The translations under genes were made by a program, and so were the position numbers. A DNA stretch of 64,000 nucleotides from Scytonema hofmannii PCC 7110 (GTDB lineage Bacteria; Cyanobacteriota; Cyanobacteriia; Cyanobacteriales; Nostocaceae). Position 1 is the first letter of the stretch, and each line of letters starts with the position of its first letter. Below the pieces are notes generated by a model. The model did no database searches. It worked only from the letters and a program-made list of their open reading frames with translations, and had not been told where the DNA came from. Location of the stretch: NCBI RefSeq assembly GCF_000346485.2, contig NZ_KQ976354.1:2474200-2538199 (forward strand), read 5' to 3'. Positions 8,471 to 16,963 of this stretch are shown here, piece by piece.

Positions 8471-10297
8471 CTATACTTGCTGTTTCCTTATTCTACTGAG
8501 GCGGCGGAGAACCCGAGTTGTTAGTTCGGCTTCTTCAACAGACTTGTTAATGTAGTCATCTGCACCGACTGCAAATGCTTTGTCAATCTCACTCTTTTGT
8601 GTGCGTGCTGACCAAAAGATAATTGGTATCCTGTACCATTTCGGGTCGCAACGCACAACCTGACACAATTCCAAGCTGTTTAATTCAGGCATTTCCACAT
8701 CTAGTATGAGTAAATCTGGTCTCGAAGCAATCAGCACTTCCCAAAATTGATGCGGATCGCTTAATGTTGTGACTTCCACTCCTAACGGCTGCAGGAGATT
8801 TGTCAGATGTGATAAAGCTGCTTCATCTTTATCTACTACCATTACCCGGTTACCAGAAGAAGTCTCTTGCGTACTGCTTAATACCTTAGTCACAACTTTG
8901 AGGATACTATAGCTTGATTGGGGTTTTTGTAAAAAAATACACCCACCTAGGCGAGCAACTTCCAACCTGTTTGCTAGACTTCCTTCTCCAGAAAAGACCA
9001 AAACAGGTATTTTGGGAATTTGCTGTGCTAGTTCGTGAAGTAATGTCAGCCCATCTTCTGTAGAACTGGGGAAGTTAAGGTCAAGCAGGATAACATTGGG
9101 TGGAGTTTGGGCAATGACCTTTCGCGCAACTTCTAAATCTGTTGCTACTTCCACTCGCAACTTCCAAGCGATCGCTTCAATCCTAATTCTTTCTGCTAAC
9201 ATCAAATCGTCATCCACAATCAAAATCAGTGGAGAGTCAGAACTTTGCTCTCCTTCTGTTTCGGATATTGGTGTTTTTTGTAACTCTTGTCCAAGTAATT
9301 CCACTACCATAACAATTTGCTTAACGTCATCAGCTTGCAATTGCTTGTAAGGTTGAAAAAAATCCTCTAACTCCCTTGCTAGTTCAGAACCGTGCATCAA
9401 ACCAAATATTCCCAATGACCCGGCTAACGTGTGTGCTTCGTATTTAGCCTGTTGTAGCAATTCGGGAGTCAACTGACCTGTTGCTAGTGCGGAAGTTGCT
9501 TGTTCTAACACAGCAAAATGTTCTACATATTTACCCTTGAATTTTTCCCAAACTTTAGAGGTGGTTGCTTTCACCTTTTTTTGGTTGATTGTTTGCTTAA
9601 CGGAAAAATCATCTTCTTTTGATTTTGATGGAGTTTTCAGTCGATACCCCAACCCGTGAACTGTTTCAATTGGATCGGATGCACCTGCTGCTCTAAATTT
9701 TTGTCGCAAACATTTGATGTGAGTGCTAACAGTTTCTTCTCCCGGTGAATCAGCAAAATCCCATAGTTTCTCTAAAACAGCTTTGCGGCTAAAAACACGC
9801 TTAGGATTGAGCAGGAAAAGCTCTAACAAACAATACTCTTTAGGAGTTAATCGTAAGGGTTTTTGTCCGCAAGTCACTTGGTTGTTAACAGTATCAAAAT
9901 GTATATCTTCCCAAACAATGACAGATGACGGTACTGTTTTTCCTCGCCGTAAAAGAGCACGCACCCGTGCTAACAATTCATTCATTTCAAATGGCTTAAC
10001 AACATAATCATCTGCTCCTGCATCCAAACCCATGACTCGGTCTGTTGTGCTGTCTTTGCCAGTCAAGAGTAAAATAGGACTTTGATACCCTAAAGAGCGC
10101 AGGCGTCTGCACACACTAATACCATCCATATCCGGAAGCATAATGTCTAAAAGAACTAGGTCATATTCAAATGCCTTCGCCAGTTCTAAACCAGTCTGTC
10201 CATCCATTGCTTGGTTAACTGTATAGTTATGAGCAATCAGAATGTCAGAAACCACTAAACTGGTAGGGCGATCGTCTTCTACCAACAGAATTTTCAC
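8471..10297 (-). CDS. RcaC-like multidomain response regulator (REC-wHTH-Hpt-REC-REC)
   Basis: The 608-residue protein begins with a receiver domain (acceptor Asp51 in LVLLDIMLPDMDG, Lys101 in VVKPFE). An OmpR-type winged helix follows (about 130-230, LRLTPKEYCLLELF, TVSTHIKCLRQKF), then an Hpt domain around 285-290 (AHTLAGSLG, phosphorylatable His). Two further receivers complete it: about 355-475 (VILLDLNFP, FLQKP) and 482-602 (LLILDVEMPE, DDYINKS). This order matches RcaC, the chromatic-acclimation regulator of Fremyella, except that RcaC has only one C-terminal receiver. All acceptor residues are present, so it may act as an internal phosphorelay that ends in DNA binding. No sensor gene adjoins it, so its cognate kinase is unknown. 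Confidence 0.9.
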   Translation of the reverse strand: MKILLVEDDRPTSLVVSDILIAHNYTVNQAMDGQTGLELAKAFEYDLVLLDIMLPDMDGISVCRRLRSLGYQSPILLLTGKDSTTDRVMGLDAGADDYVVKPFEMNELLARVRALLRRGKTVPSSVIVWEDIHFDTVNNQVTCGQKPLRLTPKEYCLLELFLLNPKRVFSRKAVLEKLWDFADSPGEETVSTHIKCLRQKFRAAGASDPIETVHGLGYRLKTPSKSKEDDFSVKQTINQKKVKATTSKVWEKFKGKYVEHFAVLEQATSALATGQLTPELLQQAKYEAHTLAGSLGIFGLMHGSELARELEDFFQPYKQLQADDVKQIVMVVELLGQELQKTPISETEGEQSSDSPLILIVDDDLMLAERIRIEAIAWKLRVEVATDLEVARKVIAQTPPNVILLDLNFPSSTEDGLTLLHELAQQIPKIPVLVFSGEGSLANRLEVARLGGCIFLQKPQSSYSILKVVTKVLSSTQETSSGNRVMVVDKDEAALSHLTNLLQPLGVEVTTLSDPHQFWEVLIASRPDLLILDVEMPELNSLELCQVVRCDPKWYRIPIIFWSARTQKSEIDKAFAVGADDYINKSVEEAELTTRVLRRLSRIRKQQV

Positions 10298-10614
10298 GGA
10301 TTTGCTTCCCTTTTATAATATAGAGTGCCTCAGGTTATAGCGATCGCAGCAATCTGGGGATAAAGTGTAATATTAGTTACATTATAAGGGATGGAGCTTA
10401 AGATACAAGTCTAAAGGCTGCAAGTTTGAGTCTGACAAGTGCTATCAAAAGTCTTTCAGGTAAAAATGAAGAACTTGTGGAGACAACATTAATTATAAAT
10501 TATAAATTATAAATTGAAGGTTTAAGCATTTAGTAGGTTAACAGATGACTGTGGAAAAATACTGGCATAGAATAGCGGCTACTCTATGTTTTATTTTTTG
10601 CAAGCGAGGCTTTT
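10298..10614. other. Intergenic region between divergent genes
   Basis: This gap separates the RcaC-like regulator from the TonB-domain gene, so it should hold promoters for both. It contains the left arm of the inverted repeat described at 10491-10529. No further gene is seen. Confidence 0.5.
10491..10529 (+). repeat. Left arm of 39-bp inverted repeat flanking the TonB-domain gene
   Basis: Three tandem 7-bp units (ATAAATT type) are followed by GAAGGTTTAAGCAT. The reverse complement matches 11059-11097 at 35 of 39 positions. The four differences are one at the unit junction and one in each heptamer (ATAAATT against ATGAATT). Confidence 0.8.
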
Positions 10615-11058
10615 GTGAAGTTATTTCTTGTTCGCTCTCTATGGGTAGCACCCACCGTTTTGGTTTTAGCATCTACGCCAGCCCGATCGCAAGTTAGTAC
10701 AAAAATTAATATAATCCCGCCTGCCGAGCAAACAGGTATAAATGGTAGTAGCGGTTTTGAGACTAAAATCCTAGAACAGCCGAAATCAGCAGTAGGGAAT
10801 GGTTCTCAATTTATTGAAAATTGCGCCTTTTGTAACTTCAAGTATCCAGAAACTGCAAGACAGCAAGGTATGACAGGCACGGTGGAAATGAGTGTTGAGG
10901 CTGATGATGTTGGTAATGTAACCAAGGTGAAACTGATTCGTTCTAGCGGTTACAAAGAATTGGATGCCTCTGCTATTGAACAAGTCGGGAAGTTGAAGTT
11001 AGCACCACAAGCAGGAGGACGACAAGATATGCGAGTCAAAATAAATTATCAATTATGA
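10615..11058 (+). CDS. TonB C-terminal domain protein, exported
   Basis: This 147-residue protein starts at a GTG at 10615 and has a signal peptide (LFLVRSLWVAPTVLVLASTPARSQ). Residues 65-147 form a TonB_C domain: CNFKYPETARQQGMTGTVEMSVEADDVG is the standard entry, followed by IRSSGYKELDASAIEQV and a final beta strand. Full TonB proteins have an N-terminal anchor and a proline-rich linker that are missing here, so it is a short stand-alone version of unknown partner. The stop codon at 11056-11058 abuts the right arm of an inverted repeat, so gene and repeats may form one unit. Confidence 0.8.
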   Translation: MKLFLVRSLWVAPTVLVLASTPARSQVSTKINIIPPAEQTGINGSSGFETKILEQPKSAVGNGSQFIENCAFCNFKYPETARQQGMTGTVEMSVEADDVGNVTKVKLIRSSGYKELDASAIEQVGKLKLAPQAGGRQDMRVKINYQL

Positions 11059-11097
11059 ATGCTTAAACCTTCGATTCATAATTCATAATTCATAATT
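11059..11097 (-). repeat. Right arm of 39-bp inverted repeat flanking the TonB-domain gene
   Basis: This is the reverse complement of 10491-10529 with four mismatches. It begins immediately after the stop codon of the TonB-domain gene and overlaps the 3' end of devA (stop at 11090). Confidence 0.8.
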
Positions 11098-11764
11098 TTA
11101 GATTTCCATCTTCCATATAGACGATGCGATCGGCTATATCAAGAATGCGATTGTCATGAGTGACAAGCAAAATGGTACACTCTTGCTCTTTTGCTAGCTT
11201 CTGCATTAATTCCACAACATCACGCCCAGATTTTTTATCAAGTGCTGCTGTTGGTTCATCTGCTAAAACAATTTTTGGCTGACTCACAAGCGCACGGGCG
11301 ATCGCAACCCGTTGCTTTTGTCCGCCTGACAAACTCTCTGGATAATAAGAAACGCGATTCCCCAATCCAACACTCTCAAGCATGGCAATTGCTTTACCAT
11401 CCATGTCTTGGTCTAGATACTTGTCATGCAATTCTAAAGACATTCGTACATTTTCTTTAGCTGTTAAAAACGTCATTAAATTATGTGCCTGAAAAATATA
11501 GCCAATGTTGCAGCGAACCTCCCTCAACTGTTTTTGACCTGCACCACGCATTTCTTGACCTAAAATTCTCAAACTTCCTTCATGAGCAGAACGCAATCCA
11601 CCCATTAAAGTCAACAAAGTTGTTTTTCCCGAACCTGAAGGTCCAGTCATAATCACAATTTCGCCTGCATTAATTTCTAAATTAATGTCAAATAGTGCTT
11701 GTTTGCGAAGCGCACCTTCTCCAAAGTAATGATTGAGATTTTGTGCAACAATTACAGGTTCCAT
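11090..11764 (-). CDS. devA: DevA-family ABC exporter ATP-binding protein
   Basis: This ABC ATPase has Walker A GPSGSGKTT, signature LSGGQKQR and Walker B VLADEPTAALD, and resembles the MacB/DevA group. With DevB and DevC it forms the exporter that in heterocystous cyanobacteria moves glycolipids or related compounds through the envelope. The start was placed at the ATG at 11764 (MEPVIVAQNLNHYFG), which has a good ribosome site (AAAGGGACTCC). A longer frame to 11797 reads only heptamer repeats. The gene lies downstream of devC but is separated from it by an AI-2E permease gene, which is unusual for devBCA. Several DevA paralogues exist per genome, so the symbol marks the family rather than the specific heterocyst gene. 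Confidence 0.85.
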   Translation of the reverse strand: MEPVIVAQNLNHYFGEGALRKQALFDINLEINAGEIVIMTGPSGSGKTTLLTLMGGLRSAHEGSLRILGQEMRGAGQKQLREVRCNIGYIFQAHNLMTFLTAKENVRMSLELHDKYLDQDMDGKAIAMLESVGLGNRVSYYPESLSGGQKQRVAIARALVSQPKIVLADEPTAALDKKSGRDVVELMQKLAKEQECTILLVTHDNRILDIADRIVYMEDGNLKL

Positions 11765-11783
11765 AGGAGTCCCTTTACAAAGT

Positions 11784-11820
11784 TGGTCACTGGTCACTGG
11801 TCACTGGTCACTGGTCACTG
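11784..11820. repeat. Heptamer tandem repeat (GGTCACT)x5
   Basis: Five perfect copies of a 7-bp unit lie between devA and the permease gene. The array encodes the last residues and the stop codon of the permease (VTSDQ, stop). Confidence 0.95.
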
Positions 11821-12844
11821 TTCCTCGTAATGAATTGGCTGTTTTTTTGATAAAACTAGCTGTTGGAACTGCCATCAGTAAACCTAATACTCCTGCAAAC
11901 TTTGCTCCTAGAAGTAGAGAAATAAATACCCAAGCAGGATTAAGCCCGGTAATACCTCCTATTAATCGAGGTGCAACAACATTCTCGTTAATTTGACCGA
12001 GGACAACAGCGACTATTAACACTTTGAGTCCCAGCCATACATCTTGAAATGCCACTAACACGCTAATGAGTGCGATACTAACAACTCCACCAAATGGGAT
12101 TAAGCTTGCTACCCCTATACCCAGTCCAAAAAGTAACCCAAATGGTACTTGTAACGCCAGAAATGCCAGAACCATAATTGCACTGAGAATAGTGGCTATG
12201 ATTGCTTGACCTGCAAAGTAGTTTTGAAAACTTTGCTTGAGAGATAATTGAATTTGTTTGTACCAATCAGGGGGTAACCAGCTTAAAAGGCCCTCCCAAA
12301 GACTTTTGCCATACAACACTAGAAAAATCGTGAGTACTAAAGTTAACACAAGATTGAGCGCACTATTGATAGTATCAAGCGTTACATTAATAATTTGTTT
12401 AGTAAAAGATTGCATCGCTCCAGTAAGTTGACCTGTTAGTTGACCCGCAATCCCACTGATATCAATGGGTAGCTGCTGAAACAGTGTTTGCTCGTCTAAG
12501 GCTTGCAGTTCTTGCTTTCCTGCTTCAATCCAAGCAGGTACGCGGTTGCCAAACTCAACAAGTTGTTCAAAAACTAATGGACCTAAGACCAACCCGATAA
12601 TACTAAACAGGAGTAGCGATATGAGGAGCACAAGCCCAATTGCCAAGCTTCTTTTCACTCCTCGCTCTTCTAAAAAGACAATAGGGTAGTTTAGTAGAAA
12701 AGCGATCAGGCTGGCTGTAAATACAATACTCACGATTGGTTGTAAGTATTGACAAAGCAAAAGTATGAGCCAACCATTGACAAATATGACAGGAAATGCT
12801 ATTCCTATGTTCAGCCAGCGTGGTAGTTTTTTAGTACCAGTCAT
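11801..12844 (-). CDS. AI-2E family transporter (PerM-type permease)
   Basis: This 347-residue membrane protein has about seven hydrophobic segments, with the first pair at residues 13-60 and the last cluster from about 205 to 325. It includes family motifs LFGLGIGVASLIPFGG and VVAPRLIGGITGLNPAWV. The family exports small molecules in some bacteria; the substrate here is unknown. Its last residues (TVTSDQ) are read from the heptamer array at 11784-11820, so the natural C terminus has probably been replaced or extended by repeat DNA. It sits between devC and devA in the same orientation and probably belongs to their operon. A second paralogue is at 31937-33025. Confidence 0.9.
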   Translation of the reverse strand: MTGTKKLPRWLNIGIAFPVIFVNGWLILLLCQYLQPIVSIVFTASLIAFLLNYPIVFLEERGVKRSLAIGLVLLISLLLFSIIGLVLGPLVFEQLVEFGNRVPAWIEAGKQELQALDEQTLFQQLPIDISGIAGQLTGQLTGAMQSFTKQIINVTLDTINSALNLVLTLVLTIFLVLYGKSLWEGLLSWLPPDWYKQIQLSLKQSFQNYFAGQAIIATILSAIMVLAFLALQVPFGLLFGLGIGVASLIPFGGVVSIALISVLVAFQDVWLGLKVLIVAVVLGQINENVVAPRLIGGITGLNPAWVFISLLLGAKFAGVLGLLMAVPTASFIKKTANSLRGTVTSDQ

Positions 12845-12850
12845 AACTAA

Positions 12851-12890
12851 GAAGTGGGGAGTAGGGAGTAGGGAGTAGGGAGTAGGGGTA
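12851..12890. repeat. Heptamer tandem repeat (GGAGTAG type)
   Basis: About five copies of a GGAGTAG unit lie upstream of the AI-2E permease gene, in the space after devC. Similar arrays are at 26403-26430 and 59190-59236. Confidence 0.9.
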
Positions 12891-12988
12891 AGAAATTTTC
12901 ATGCGTTCGCGAAGCGTCTCTACAGGAGATACGCGAACGTCGTTGAGAAAAGTGTTACTTGTTGAGAATACAACAAAAAACACGGGTG

Positions 12989-14155
12989 CTAGAAAATATC
13001 TGCGGGATCGGCAGATTGCAGTTTCCGCATTGCGACTGTCCCAGAAAAGCCACACATCCCTACTGTCAGTACAAATACAGTTATTGCTCGACTTATTGTC
13101 ATGGCAATCGGTAGCAATGTTGCTACATACGTCAATTGGTAAAGTGCGATCGCAATTACAAATCCTGGTATAAATCCTAAGACTGCCAATAGCAAGGCTT
13201 CTTGTAACAACATACCGATTAGATAACCATCGCTGTAACCCATCGCCTTTAGTGTTGCGTATTCCGGTAAATGGTCGGCAACATCGCTGTAGAGAATCTG
13301 GTAAACAATGATGATTCCTACAATAAATCCAACAACCACACCAAGCCCAAAAATAAATCCGATTGTCCCTTGACTTTCCCAATAGTATTTTTCCACTGCT
13401 GCAAAGCCTTCGGGTGTTAAAATTCTCACATCTCCTGATAATTCTTTTGTCAACTCCGCTTGTACTTTAGCTGCATCAAAACCTGGTTTAAGCTGAATCA
13501 AGCCGACTTCTATCCGATTGGGTTGACGCTCTGGAAACAATTTTAAAAATGTCGAATCGCTTGTGATGACATTGCCATCAGCAGCAAAAGATGAACCAAT
13601 GGTAAATAACCCTGTCACTTGAATATTCTGCTGGTTCAATTCTGCTTCTAGGGTTCCTTGTTTTTGCAGCTTACTAGCAATATCTCCATATTCCGGACGC
13701 GATGCACGGTCAAACAACACTTGATTCAAAAGTTTTACTTGTGTGGCATTTTGCTTGATTTCTGGTAACTTCAAGCTAGGGGCGTCTGGTTCAATTCCCC
13801 AGATGAGAATAGCCCGGTTAAGACGGTTTTCAGGATTTTTCCACTGTCCCGAACCTATATATATAGAACTCACTGATTTTACTGCTTCATGACCCAATGT
13901 TTGATAAAGTCTTTCTCTGGAAAAGGTTTTCACTGAGAAGAGAGTTTGGAATTGGGGATTTGTCATCACTAAATCTGCTTCAAGCAAGCGATGGGGTAGT
14001 GTCGCGCTATCGTAGAGGGCATCTTGAAACCCTAGTTGTACGAACATCAGCATATCTGCAAAGGCAATACCTGCAACTGCGATCGCCAAACGGTTTTTTT
14101 CTTTTATCACCTGTCGCCACGCTAGTGGTGTTCTGCGTAACCATTTGCTAAACAT
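12989..14155 (-). CDS. devC: DevC-family ABC exporter permease
   Basis: The 388-residue permease has a MacB/FtsX-type layout: a first membrane helix near 20-45, a large extracytoplasmic domain (about 50-255), and three C-terminal helices (IIIVYQILYSDVADH, LLLAVLGFIPGFVIAIALY, RAITVFVLTVGM). The motif HLPEYATLKAMGYSD is characteristic of DevC. It should pair with the DevB adaptor upstream and the DevA ATPase downstream. DUF2834 lies immediately upstream (45 bp) and the AI-2E permease downstream, so the exporter operon carries two inserted membrane genes. Confidence 0.9.
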   Translation of the reverse strand: MFSKWLRRTPLAWRQVIKEKNRLAIAVAGIAFADMLMFVQLGFQDALYDSATLPHRLLEADLVMTNPQFQTLFSVKTFSRERLYQTLGHEAVKSVSSIYIGSGQWKNPENRLNRAILIWGIEPDAPSLKLPEIKQNATQVKLLNQVLFDRASRPEYGDIASKLQKQGTLEAELNQQNIQVTGLFTIGSSFAADGNVITSDSTFLKLFPERQPNRIEVGLIQLKPGFDAAKVQAELTKELSGDVRILTPEGFAAVEKYYWESQGTIGFIFGLGVVVGFIVGIIIVYQILYSDVADHLPEYATLKAMGYSDGYLIGMLLQEALLLAVLGFIPGFVIAIALYQLTYVATLLPIAMTISRAITVFVLTVGMCGFSGTVAMRKLQSADPADIF

Positions 14156-14200
14156 AATTGAATACCTTCATTCAGCTGAATTTTTGGAATTTGTAGAAAT

Positions 14201-14542
14201 TCATTCTTTGCTCTCTACAACTGGTGCTGTTTCTTCAAGTTCTCTTTGTCGTATCAGAAGAAATAGAGGTAAGCCTAGAGACACTCCAACTAGTAAAGTA
14301 CTTGCAACATAAATCCACAAATTCTTCATCTTTAGTCGTGAACCTTCCTGAAATACAAAGACTAGAAGAATGATTGCTGAGACAAACATATCCATAGCAA
14401 AGAATGCAGAAATTCTGTTGGCAAAAAGCTGTTCTAGGAAAAGGCGTAGATCTAGTCCATTTTCTAAAAGAAATGGGACAAATTGAGATAAGGGTAAAAT
14501 AGTACCTAAAACACAAAGAATAAAGTATGCTGTTTTCAACAT
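14201..14542 (-). CDS. DUF2834 membrane protein
   Basis: The 113-residue protein has three hydrophobic helices (residues 3-25, 47-65, 75-98) and the family pattern FLLENGLDLRLFLEQLFANRISAFF. DUF2834 proteins are small membrane proteins of unknown role. The gene ends 45 bp before devC and lies downstream of the palindromic operator at 14811-14830, so it is probably cotranscribed with devC and controlled by the TetR protein. Confidence 0.8.
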   Translation of the reverse strand: MLKTAYFILCVLGTILPLSQFVPFLLENGLDLRLFLEQLFANRISAFFAMDMFVSAIILLVFVFQEGSRLKMKNLWIYVASTLLVGVSLGLPLFLLIRQRELEETAPVVESKE

Positions 14543-14810
14543 TTTAATCCCTCTACCTAAAGGGTTAGAAAATCATGTCATTGATGCTCGATAGAACTTT
14601 GGCAAAGTCAATTTTGAAAAAAGCTGTAAAAAAACGAATTTTTTCTCTATTTCTATTGACATTTCTTGAGAATATAAGTCTCCAACTTGTAATTACTAAA
14701 GTTGCCCAGGGATACGTTTTTCTCAAAATTTGATACCAAATTTTGGAAAACCAGATTTGAGGTGTTTGGCAAAACATTTCTGGGAGTCTTTTCATGCGCA
14801 TCCTTTAATC

Positions 14811-14830
14811 TATACCGAACATTCGTTATA
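14811..14830. promoter_or_regulatory. Putative TetR operator, copy 1
   Basis: A 20-bp palindrome (TATAcCGAAcaTTCGtTATA) lies between devB and the DUF2834-devC genes. It matches the palindrome at 16656-16675 at 18 of 20 positions. Two copies, one in front of the TetR gene and one in front of the exporter genes, are the expected pattern for the TetR regulator encoded at 16061-16645. The assignment is inferred. Confidence 0.65.
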
Positions 14831-14849
14831 TTTTGAGCGAGAAATAAAG

Positions 14850-16022
14850 TTATAGTTCGATAGCTGTCTGCACTTGTAAATTAGTCAAACCTGCAACCTT
14901 TTTACTGTCTTCAGGGCTAAGACGAATTTTGACCTCAACAACTCGCTTGTCTAAGTTCTCTCCTGGTTGGTTGCTGAAAACATTTTGTTTGTCAACTTGC
15001 AAGCCAATCTGGGAAACAGATCCAAGGAGTTTTCCAGTCACGGCTTGACCTGTGACAGTGGCCTTTTGTCCGAGTTTGACTTGGACGATATCAGATTGAT
15101 ATACTTCTGCTACGGCGACCATGCGATCTGTTTGTGCCAAGTCAACAATTCCGGATTCGCTCATTTTTTCTCCTTCTCGCGTGCGAATCTTCAGAATATT
15201 TCCTGAAATGGGGGATCTAATGTAGGCTTTTTCTAAATCAGTTTGTGCTTGTTTAACAGATGCAATGGCATCATCAACTTCTGCTTGCGCCGTCCCCACA
15301 TCCACAGGACGAACTTCAGCAATTTTATCAAGAGTGGCTTTGGCTTCTGCAATTTCTGCCTGTAGTGTATCTGCTGTACGGTTCCGATTGGCTTTAGCTT
15401 CAATTAATTTTGTTTGGGCTGTTTCAAAAGCTAATCTTTTGTTGTCAAAGTTCAAGGCAGATTCTGCTCCTTCTCGGTATAGTATTTGGTAGCGATCGTA
15501 TTCTGCACGAGCAATGTTCAACTCAGACTGACGGCGGGTAATGATGGCTTTTTGAGTTGCAATGTCGCCCTGTAATTGGGCTTTTAAACGCTCTATTGTG
15601 GCTTTTTGAGCGGCGATTTCTCCAGTTTTTGCTCCTGCTTTCACCTGAGCAAGTTTGGCTTGAGCCATCTTGACTTGCTCTTGTGCTTTTTTGAGAGCAT
15701 CTTGCAGTTTATCCCTCGAATCGAGAATTGCCACCACCTGTCCAACTTTCACGCGATCGCCCTCTTGAACCAGGAGTTTAGTCAAGCGATCGCCATCCAA
15801 TGCTAGGGGTGCAGACAGCTTAATAACTTCAGATTCTGGTTCCAATCTCCCCAAGGCTGTCACTTTTTTCATTGGTGAAGTTGTTACCAGCGGTGTAGGT
15901 TTTTGACTGACACCTCCAAACTGAGAAATGCTATAAACAACTGTTCCACCCATCATGACAGTAGCACCGATAACTAAAGCCATCATCCATTGATTTTTTT
16001 GTTTAGATAAATTATTTAACAT
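14850..16022 (-). CDS. devB: DevB-family membrane fusion protein
   Basis: This 390-residue HlyD-type adaptor has an N-terminal anchor (WMMALVIGATVMMGGTVVY), a split lipoyl domain (LVQEGDRVKVGQVVAILDS in the first half, AYIRSPISGNILKIRTREGE in the second), a long alanine-rich coiled coil (about 100-270), and a beta-barrel end. The early motif VTALGRLEPE is typical of DevB. It links the DevAC pump to the outer membrane factor. The start is the ATG at 16022, 38 bp after the TetR stop, so it is probably cotranscribed with the TetR gene. Confidence 0.9.
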   Translation of the reverse strand: MLNNLSKQKNQWMMALVIGATVMMGGTVVYSISQFGGVSQKPTPLVTTSPMKKVTALGRLEPESEVIKLSAPLALDGDRLTKLLVQEGDRVKVGQVVAILDSRDKLQDALKKAQEQVKMAQAKLAQVKAGAKTGEIAAQKATIERLKAQLQGDIATQKAIITRRQSELNIARAEYDRYQILYREGAESALNFDNKRLAFETAQTKLIEAKANRNRTADTLQAEIAEAKATLDKIAEVRPVDVGTAQAEVDDAIASVKQAQTDLEKAYIRSPISGNILKIRTREGEKMSESGIVDLAQTDRMVAVAEVYQSDIVQVKLGQKATVTGQAVTGKLLGSVSQIGLQVDKQNVFSNQPGENLDKRVVEVKIRLSPEDSKKVAGLTNLQVQTAIEL

Positions 16023-16043
16023 TTGTCATTTGTCCTTTGGTAT

Positions 16044-16072
16044 TGGTCACTGGTCACTGGTCACTGGTCACT
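16044..16072. repeat. Heptamer tandem repeat (TGGTCAC)x4
   Basis: Four copies overlap the 3' end of the TetR gene and encode its last residues and stop (GSDQ, stop). Confidence 0.95.
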
Positions 16073-16645
16073 CCCTTGATACTTTTCCAAATAAGCTGTT
16101 ACCATTTTGCTCAACAAATCAAATTGTTCTGTAAGAGAAATACTGTCATTATTCATAAGTAATTCCAGAAATAAGCCATCAATTAGGCTCAGAATCAACC
16201 AAACTAATACCCGATCTTCAACACCTAACAACTCATAAAATGCTTGTTCGTATCGCTTATTGGCACGCCGAAACACATCATTACCCTGCATCTCCTTAAA
16301 GTCTGGATGCTGGCAGAAATCAACAAGTAGATAAGTCCACTTAACGTAGTAATCCTGCTTTTTAACCAGAAATCGCCCCAACCCGTCTAATCGTGCTTTT
16401 GGAGTTTGTACCCCTTCCAACTCAATCATTGCCAAAGACACATCTCGCTCGCATATTTCTTCCACTAATTGCTCAAATAAGGCTTTTTTATTGGGAAAGT
16501 AATGATAGAGGGTTCCGGTAGACACGCCCAAGCCTTCGGCTATTTGGCGCATAGTAATAGTGCTGTATCCTTTGTCTGCAAATAAGTCAAAACATTTGCT
16601 GAGTAGTTCTTTACGATACAACTCATGGTCTACTATTTTTGGCAT
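16061..16645 (-). CDS. TetR/AcrR family transcriptional regulator
   Basis: The 194-residue regulator has an N-terminal helix-turn-helix (YSTITMRQIAEGLGVSTGTLYHYFPNKKALF, residues 27-57) and a helical ligand domain. It is the first gene of a minus-strand run leading into devB. A 20-bp palindrome lies 11 bp before its start and recurs before DUF2834-devC, which suggests autoregulation and control of the exporter. The final residues GSDQ come from a heptamer repeat, so the original C terminus may have been altered. Confidence 0.9.
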   Translation of the reverse strand: MPKIVDHELYRKELLSKCFDLFADKGYSTITMRQIAEGLGVSTGTLYHYFPNKKALFEQLVEEICERDVSLAMIELEGVQTPKARLDGLGRFLVKKQDYYVKWTYLLVDFCQHPDFKEMQGNDVFRRANKRYEQAFYELLGVEDRVLVWLILSLIDGLFLELLMNNDSISLTEQFDLLSKMVTAYLEKYQGSDQ

Positions 16646-16655
16646 GGTTCATATT

Positions 16656-16675
16656 TATATCGAACATCCGTTATA
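16656..16675. promoter_or_regulatory. Putative TetR operator, copy 2
   Basis: The palindrome TATAtCGAAcaTCCGtTATA sits 11 bp upstream of the TetR start codon, within the likely promoter. It is shared with 14811-14830 (18 of 20 identical). Confidence 0.65.
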
Positions 16676-16963
16676 TAAAGTGTATGCAGTAAGCAGTTAC
16701 TTTGTCAAGACTGTTTCTGATAAGGGAACTGGCATGGTTATTTCTGCCGTGTTGTACTCGCGTTGCTGGTTCCTATTCGAGAGTTCCGGTTATCTCATTT
16801 AATGATTTTTTAAGCTTGAATTAACTACTGTGAAACCGTTGCAGTCATTGATGTAAATTTTCTATGCTGATAGGTCTATGTCTTTTATGAGAGGGCAAGG
16901 AATAAATTATTAATTAAATTTAAGAAAGTTAACACATTGTTTCAACTAGGAGACAACAGCAAC

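Noticed and set aside
12831-13382. Frame of 183 codons on the same strand as devC
   Set aside because: It is a shifted-frame shadow of the devC 3' part that runs on into heptamer repeats. devC itself is intact.
14565-14801. Minus-strand frame of 78 codons between DUF2834 and devB
   Set aside because: It lacks any recognised motif, has unusual composition (many Trp, Arg, Phe) and occupies the leader after the operator. It could be a leader region, but coding is not supported.
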